The notes under the pieces were generated by a model, which did no database searches, was not told the origin of the DNA, and saw nothing but the letters and a program-made list of their open reading frames with translations. From Clostridia bacterium (lineage in GTDB: Bacteria; Bacillota; Clostridia; Christensenellales; QALW01), in NCBI GenBank assembly GCA_900769815.1, contig CAAGID010000029.1:1-10555 (forward strand): a stretch of DNA of 10,555 nt. Direction: 5' to 3'. Made by a program: the position numbers and the translations under genes. Positions 6,486-10,555 of the stretch are shown piece after piece. The number at the start of each line of letters is the position of its first letter. The first letter of the stretch is position 1.

Positions 6486-7376
6486 ATGACTATACAACAG
6501 TGTGTGTACGTGCTGAAAATTGCAGAGTGTGGGTCCTTTAACGAGGCGGCAAAACAGTTGTTCGTGGCACAATCAAGTTTATCGGTAAGTATTAAAACCT
6601 TAGAGCAGGAATTGAATATCAAAATATTTGAGCGTGCGGGTAACGGTATTTATCTGACCAACGAGGGTGCTGAGTTTAAGAGGTACGCACAGCAGATGGT
6701 TGAACAAAGTGAGTTTATTATCAATAGATATTCAGATAATAATATATTAACAAGACTGTACGTTTCCACACAGCATTACGATTTCGTTGCCGATATTTTT
6801 ACAAAACTGATAAACGAAGCCAAGGACAATCATTACCGTTTTTCGTTGAGAGAAATGAAAACCTACGAGGTAATTCACAGTGTTGAAACTGCATACTGTG
6901 ACGTTGGCGTTATAGCAATTAAAGATACTGATTTTACCGTTATGGACAGGTATCTTTCGCAAAGGGGAATTACCTTCAATAAGGTTTTGGAGGTTAAGCC
7001 CCACGTGTTTGTTCGTAAAAACCATCCCGTTGCCGGCGAAAAGTTAATAACTGTTGAAAAATTAAAGGATTATCCTTACGTTTCCTATGAGCAGGGCGAG
7101 CATAACAATTCCTTTTTTACCGAAGAACTTGCCGATATTTTAAGCGATAAGCAGATAGAAATCAGCGACAGAGCAAGCCTTATGAACTGCTTGTTGGGCA
7201 CGGATAGTTATACTATCGGCACAGGAATTATGCCATCCCTTTTAAATAAAGGCAGAATCGTAAGCATACCCTTTGAAAGCGACAACCGCTATTTGATAGG
7301 GTATATCTTAAGAGAAGATAAAAACGTTTCGGAATTAACTGAAAAGTTTATTGATTTACTTAAAAAAACTAACTAA
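6486..7376 (+). CDS. LysR-type transcriptional regulator
   Basis: This 296-residue protein has the standard LysR layout: an N-terminal winged helix-turn-helix (about 1-60, with the HTH around GSFNEAAKQLFVAQSSLS, 16-33) and a linker helix to about 88. A periplasmic-binding-protein-like effector domain fills the rest (89-295). It is expected to bind DNA as a tetramer and respond to a small metabolite. ATG at 6486 follows GAGGAG (6472-6477). The gene begins 18 bases after kbl with no promoter between, so it is cotranscribed with tdh and kbl. LysR genes are more often divergent from their targets. The likely target is this operon, with threonine, glycine or a related compound as effector; that is inference from context. 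The operon ends at the terminator at 7381-7409. Confidence 0.9.
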   Translation: MTIQQCVYVLKIAECGSFNEAAKQLFVAQSSLSVSIKTLEQELNIKIFERAGNGIYLTNEGAEFKRYAQQMVEQSEFIINRYSDNNILTRLYVSTQHYDFVADIFTKLINEAKDNHYRFSLREMKTYEVIHSVETAYCDVGVIAIKDTDFTVMDRYLSQRGITFNKVLEVKPHVFVRKNHPVAGEKLITVEKLKDYPYVSYEQGEHNNSFFTEELADILSDKQIEISDRASLMNCLLGTDSYTIGTGIMPSLLNKGRIVSIPFESDNRYLIGYILREDKNVSELTEKFIDLLKKTN

Positions 7377-7380
7377 AATT

Positions 7381-7409
7381 AAAAAAGCACTTCGCAAGAA
7401 GTGCTTTTT
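7381..7409. terminator. Bidirectional terminator between convergent operons
   Basis: GCACTTC (7387-7393) pairs with GAAGTGC (7398-7404) around a GCAA (GNRA) loop. The hairpin is flanked by AAAAAA (7381-7386) and TTTTT (7405-7409), so it works in both directions. It ends the threonine unit on + and the ABC operon on -. A near copy lies at 10411-10436. Confidence 0.88.
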
Positions 7410-7414
7410 CTCAT

Positions 7415-8359
7415 TTAACAAAGTAAAATCAGCAGGTTAATCAGCGTTGAAACAAGTAGCCAGAAAGCGGAAACGAAGGTCAGAACGTACCAGCGTTTGG
7501 GGTGCATTGCTTTATTTGATTGTGCAAATACAAGGCTTAAAACAAAGGGCACAAGGGGGATAGCGTAGCCTAAAATAGCGGTTGAAAAGATAAACAGAGG
7601 CATATCATCCCAGGACTCGTTTGCTTTATGGTAGGCATCATAGGTTTCGTTATAAGTAAAGTCTTTAGGATGGATAAAAGGTATAACCTGGATATTGAGA
7701 AGCGTTACCATATCAGATGGCACTTCGACCACCTTTACCTGACCCTTGCGGTATGAAAAATTATCGTTTGCATCAAAATAGGAGTTATCAAGAGCATCAT
7801 AATTTATGTAATTGTAACCGCTTCCGCTCTCATAAAAGGCACCGTGTATATGGTAGAATGTACCTGTTTCGTCAACGCCTGCAACTGCGTACATTTCAAG
7901 GTCTTCTAAAGCAGATACCGACAACGTTTTTGTAGGCTCAATAGCATCAAGTTGTTTAACTATGTCTTTGTCTAAATCTCCTGAATAAAGTTCGCTTTGA
8001 CCAAAGAAAATCTTATACTTAGAAAAATTACCGTTGTTAAATTCTTCAATAATTTGTTTGCCTTCTGATGTGGCATAAATAGTTTCATTGGAGTAAGCAT
8101 ATTCGCCATAGGTTACAAAATGTTTGGTGTATCTTGGTACGTGTATGTAATAGGGGTCGTTGTTGGAGCCTGATTTATATATATCAAAGGTGTTCGGCAG
8201 AATACCGTCGGTTAAGTAGGCAAGTTCAACCTCGTAATATTTGCCTGAAAGTGAACTATATAAGGTGTCATCACTAAAATACCACTCATTTTCTGCAGAT
8301 ACGCTAAGGGGCATAATAAGGAGAACAACGGTTAAAAGTAAAAATAAAAACTTTTTCAT
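7415..8359 (-). CDS. Exported membrane-anchored protein of unknown function
   Basis: This 314-residue protein is not recognised. It starts with a clear signal peptide (MKK, hydrophobic core 4-17, probable cleavage SVSA/EN after residue 22). About 230 extracytoplasmic residues follow, rich in Tyr, Asp and Asn and free of cysteine. Two membrane helices (about 254-279 and 290-313) lie near the C terminus, with a short basic loop (SNKAMHPKRW) between them. Mature topology is probably an outside domain held by a two-helix hairpin. It is the last gene of the GntR-ABC operon. Its AAGGAGG site overlaps the permease stop codon, 14 bases lie between the genes, and a terminator follows at once. An envelope sensor, substrate-capture or immunity-like partner of the transporter is plausible, but nothing in the sequence proves any of these. 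Confidence 0.75.
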   Translation of the reverse strand: MKKFLFLLLTVVLLIMPLSVSAENEWYFSDDTLYSSLSGKYYEVELAYLTDGILPNTFDIYKSGSNNDPYYIHVPRYTKHFVTYGEYAYSNETIYATSEGKQIIEEFNNGNFSKYKIFFGQSELYSGDLDKDIVKQLDAIEPTKTLSVSALEDLEMYAVAGVDETGTFYHIHGAFYESGSGYNYINYDALDNSYFDANDNFSYRKGQVKVVEVPSDMVTLLNIQVIPFIHPKDFTYNETYDAYHKANESWDDMPLFIFSTAILGYAIPLVPFVLSLVFAQSNKAMHPKRWYVLTFVSAFWLLVSTLINLLILLC

Positions 8360-8373
8360 TAAAATTTTCCTCC

Positions 8374-9222
8374 TTACTGCAGGTTGAGCTTACGCTCTAA
8401 GGTACCTGTTATAATTGAATAAATCAGCGTTATTGCACAGATAAGTGCTGCTAATGCAAACAGTAACAAAAGGCATGCAAAGCAATTTGCAAGCAGAATC
8501 GATGAACCAAAGTTTGCAATACTTGTAGCCGCACCGAACCATATAACAACTAAAATCAATATAGGAATAAAGGCTAATGAAGCAACAAAACTTGAAGCAT
8601 ACATAATACCGATTGTTGCAAGCACCTTATGCTTTTTAACTACAGTTGCACCAATAGTTATAAAGAGATAAGTTAAAATAGTTGATAAAACCGAGCCTGC
8701 AACGGAAATAAGCATAACAAGCAAAAAGTATAAGATAAACCAGAGATCACCTTTGGAAATACATTCCCATATGCCTTCAAAAACGGCTTCAGTGAAAGCA
8801 CCTAAGAGAGTCATCGAAGAGCCTTTTTCCATAGGCGTTATAGTTCCAATTATACATATAGCAATAAATATAGTTATTCCTGAAAGTAAATTTATCAGTG
8901 AACCGGAAACAACTTTTGACAAAAGATGTGTGCTTCTTTTAACGGGCAGGGTAAAGGTAAGATAGCCTTCATCACGGAAGAAGTTACAATAATATCTTAT
9001 AAATATGAGTACGGAACCTAAAGCAGGGAAAAGGCACAACAGGATATAATAAAGGTATATCCATAAGCCGTTAAATATTTCACCGTACTGTGTATAGTTT
9101 GCAGTTACAAGATTCCTTAAGGCAAAGCCTGCGGGAACGGAAAGTACTAAAATACTTACAGCACCTATCCACCAGATAGAAAATATCCATTTAAAATCGT
9201 ATTTTAATAGCTTCTTGAACAT
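8374..9222 (-). CDS. ABC-2-type transporter permease
   Basis: This 282-residue integral membrane protein has six predicted helices, roughly at 14-35, 55-77, 105-128, 160-192, 200-230 and 241-271. The segment DEGYLTFTLPVKRSTHLLSK (84-103) after helix 2 is typical of Firmicute ABC-2 permeases and is probably the coupling region facing the ATPase. With the upstream ATPase it should form a homodimeric exporter or membrane-stress transporter; the substrate is unknown. The start overlaps the ATPase gene by 19 bases. GGGAGGTG upstream of ATG supports this start, and the overlap implies translational coupling. Only one permease gene is present, so a homodimer is the simplest assembly. Confidence 0.85.
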   Translation of the reverse strand: MFKKLLKYDFKWIFSIWWIGAVSILVLSVPAGFALRNLVTANYTQYGEIFNGLWIYLYYILLCLFPALGSVLIFIRYYCNFFRDEGYLTFTLPVKRSTHLLSKVVSGSLINLLSGITIFIAICIIGTITPMEKGSSMTLLGAFTEAVFEGIWECISKGDLWFILYFLLVMLISVAGSVLSTILTYLFITIGATVVKKHKVLATIGIMYASSFVASLAFIPILILVVIWFGAATSIANFGSSILLANCFACLLLLFALAALICAITLIYSIITGTLERKLNLQ

Positions 9223-9923
9223 CTGAACACCTCCCTGAAAAGCTCGTCAAGAGATTTGCCCGAATTTTCACGGGCGTCCTCGGCATTGCCTTGCATAATA
9301 ATCTGTCCGCCATAGCCCATAAACATAAATTCATCTAAGGCGGGCTCAATATCGCTTATAAGATGAGTGGTTATAAGCACAGATGCATCGGGATTATATG
9401 AGTTTATTATCGTTCCTAAAATGTAATCGCGGGCAGCAGGGTCAACACCGCCGATGGGCTCGTCGAGCATATAAAGTTTTGCACGTCTTGACATTACAAG
9501 CACAAGCTGTACCTTTTCCTTAGTGCCCTTTGAAAGCGTTTTAAGGGCAACATTTTCAGTAATATTAAGGTCGGCAAGCATTTTCCTTGCAAGGTCAGAG
9601 TCAAAATCAAAATAAAAATCTGAAAAGAATTGTAAAAGCTCATTGATTTTCATTCTTCCTGAAAAGTAGGGTCGCTCAGGCAGGTATGAAATAAAAGAGT
9701 TCGTTTCTTCGCTTTGCTTTTGTCCTGAAATATAGATCTCCCCTGAATCGGGTACAAGAATACCTGAAATCAATTTCAGTAACGTGGACTTTCCGCAACC
9801 GTTAGGCCCTAATAAGCCAATAATCTTACCTTGAGGTACGGTAAGAGAGAGGCTCGAAAGTACCGGAGTATTTGCCTGATAGCTTTTAGTAAGATTTTTT
9901 ATTTCCAATACAGGCTCGTTCAT
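9204..9923 (-). CDS. ABC transporter ATP-binding protein, YtrB-like
   Basis: Single nucleotide-binding domain of 239 residues. Walker A is GPNGCGKST (39-47), the signature is LSKGTKEKV (130-138), Walker B with catalytic glutamate is LYMLDEP (150-156, E155), the D-loop is GGVD (158-161) and the switch histidine is H187. At the usual Q-loop position the sequence reads SYLPERP, with E83 in place of glutamine, and the signature departs from LSGGQ; both are seen in YtrB-like ATPases paired with YtrA-type regulators. It powers the permease encoded next. Start ATG overlaps the regulator's stop codon (ATGA), with GGAGGAG upstream. The C-terminal tail (about 210-239) is short and has no extra domain. 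Confidence 0.9.
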   Translation of the reverse strand: MNEPVLEIKNLTKSYQANTPVLSSLSLTVPQGKIIGLLGPNGCGKSTLLKLISGILVPDSGEIYISGQKQSEETNSFISYLPERPYFSGRMKINELLQFFSDFYFDFDSDLARKMLADLNITENVALKTLSKGTKEKVQLVLVMSRRAKLYMLDEPIGGVDPAARDYILGTIINSYNPDASVLITTHLISDIEPALDEFMFMGYGGQIIMQGNAEDARENSGKSLDELFREVFRCSRSY

Positions 9924-10285
9924 TTTATCTCCTCCTCACTTGAAAGATATTTAAGGAAAATTTCTTTGGTAATGCCCAATGCTTTTGCATCAGTCATAAC
10001 CTTTTTTACGTAAGATTTCTGCACGTCTTGTAAAACTTGGGTTAAAGTTTCTTCATCATCTGTAACAAAGCGTCCTGCGGTGCGTTTTGTAACTAAAATG
10101 CCATCGTCCTCAAGATAGAATATGGCTTTTTGTACCGTATTGGGGTTAACGCCCGCTTCCTGTGCAAGTGCTCTTACTGTTGGAAACTGACTGCCCTTTT
10201 TATATTCGCCCAAAAGTATTTTTACACGAATTATCTGGGCAAGCTGTTTCGATACGGGAATATCTGATTCAAACTTCCACGCCAA
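9920..10285 (-). CDS. GntR-family regulator, YtrA subfamily
   Basis: This 121-residue protein has an N-terminal winged helix-turn-helix (about 10-75, with PTVRALAQEAGVNPNTVQKA at 35-54 as the HTH and DDGILVTKRTAGRFV at 60-74 as the wing). A short helical tail follows instead of a large ligand domain, as in YtrA-type repressors. Proteins of this type usually repress their own ABC operon and respond to envelope stress or antibiotics. It is the first gene of the operon, with an inverted repeat across its transcription start. The start is TTG: no in-frame ATG fits, and GGGAGG lies seven to eight bases upstream. It overlaps the ATPase gene by four bases (ATGA). Identity is secure; the inducing signal is unknown. 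Confidence 0.9.
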   Translation of the reverse strand: MAWKFESDIPVSKQLAQIIRVKILLGEYKKGSQFPTVRALAQEAGVNPNTVQKAIFYLEDDGILVTKRTAGRFVTDDEETLTQVLQDVQKSYVKKVMTDAKALGITKEIFLKYLSSEEEIK

Positions 10286-10301
10286 AGTTACACCTCCCTT
10301 T

Positions 10302-10319
10302 GCATTATTGTCTTAATGC
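10302..10319. promoter_or_regulatory. Inverted repeat, candidate GntR operator
   Basis: GCATTA (10302-10307) and TAATGC (10314-10319) form a perfect 6-bp inverted repeat with a 6-base spacer. It sits directly downstream of the -10 box, over the expected transcription start of the ABC operon. A bound repressor would block initiation, as expected for autoregulation by the YtrA-type protein. Confidence 0.55.
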
Positions 10320-10320
10320 T

Positions 10321-10349
10321 ATAATACAATAAAAAATTTCCGTTGTCAA
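10321..10349 (-). promoter_or_regulatory. Promoter of the GntR-ABC operon
   Basis: On the minus strand a consensus TTGACA (10349-10344) and TATTAT (10326-10321) lie 17 bases apart. This is the best -35 box in the window. Such a strong core promoter fits a system held down by a repressor. Confidence 0.8.
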
Positions 10350-10410
10350 TAGCGAATTTGAAAATTTTTTAAAAATCCCATTAGCGTATTACATTATACT
10401 GTTTTAGGTA

Positions 10411-10436
10411 GAAAAAAAGCACTTCTTGCGAAGTGA
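10411..10436 (-). terminator. Minus-strand terminator, copy of the 7381-7409 hairpin
   Basis: On the minus strand CACTTC, loop GCAA and GAAGTG form a 6-bp hairpin (10435-10420), followed by C and seven T. No T run follows on +, so it acts only on the minus strand, ending a transcript that enters from the right edge and protecting the GntR promoter from readthrough. Confidence 0.6.
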
Positions 10437-10464
10437 TTCAGAGCACTGACAAACCCTTACAAAC

Positions 10465-10497
10465 ATATACCCCTGCAAAAATTTTGCAGGGGTATAT
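10465..10497. repeat. 33-bp perfect palindrome
   Basis: Sixteen-base arms (10465-10480 and 10482-10497, containing ATACCCCTGC and its complement) flank a single central A at 10481. The RNA would form a long, GC-capped hairpin on either strand. Only TTTCCTT follows on +, so it is a weak terminator at best. It may instead be part of a dispersed palindromic element or a processing site. Confidence 0.6.
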
Positions 10498-10555
10498 TTC
10501 CTTCGTTGCATTCACTTGCAAAATTCGGTCATTTACGTCTGTGTAAACTCCCTCT
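10498..10555. other. Non-coding right edge
   Basis: No gene is seen. Small inverted repeats are present (TGCA at 10508-10511 and 10518-10521; TTTAC at 10532-10536 against GTAAA at 10543-10547). Together with the palindrome just before it, this resembles an intergenic repeat continuing beyond the window. Confidence 0.3.

Overview
The window reads as chromosomal DNA from a low-GC, Gram-positive-type anaerobe, most likely a gut-associated member of the Clostridia. The basis is AT-rich intergenic DNA, very strong AGGAGG-type ribosome binding sites, extended -10 promoters with 17-base spacers, a YtrA-type GntR/ABC operon and a Tdh-Kbl threonine pathway. This assignment is inference; no rRNA or other phylogenetic marker is present.

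Layout, left to right. (1) Positions 1-230 are hairpin-rich non-coding DNA ending in a + strand terminator. (2) Positions 232-711 hold a strong promoter, a roughly 180-base rod-shaped structured RNA that best fits 6S RNA, an intrinsic terminator with a UUCG loop, and a gene for a 62-residue six-cysteine protein that has no other visible promoter. (3) A bidirectional terminator separates this from a minus-strand AAA/DUF4143 ATPase gene (767-2062). (4) A divergent intergenic region (2063-2291) carries two promoters and a 19-bp tandem repeat that looks like an operator. (5) On the + strand follow a PLP-dependent aminotransferase and an HD-domain phosphohydrolase. (6) Next, from its own promoter, comes a threonine-to-glycine unit: tdh, kbl and a LysR-type regulator. 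(7) A bidirectional terminator at 7381-7409 closes that unit and also a four-gene minus-strand operon (10285 to 7415): a GntR/YtrA regulator, an ABC ATPase, a six-helix permease and an exported two-helix protein of unknown function. (8) The right edge (10350-10555) has a second copy of the same terminator hairpin, a 33-bp perfect palindrome and no gene.

How the genes work together. Tdh oxidises L-threonine to 2-amino-3-ketobutyrate, and Kbl cleaves this with CoA to glycine and acetyl-CoA; the adjacent LysR gene is the obvious candidate controller. The minus-strand operon looks like a self-regulated ABC exporter or envelope-response module: its repressor gene is first, and an inverted repeat overlaps the transcription start. 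The most interesting places are the structured RNA with its competing hairpins ahead of the cysteine-rich gene, the helically phased repeats at 2143-2194, and the uncharacterised last gene of the ABC operon.
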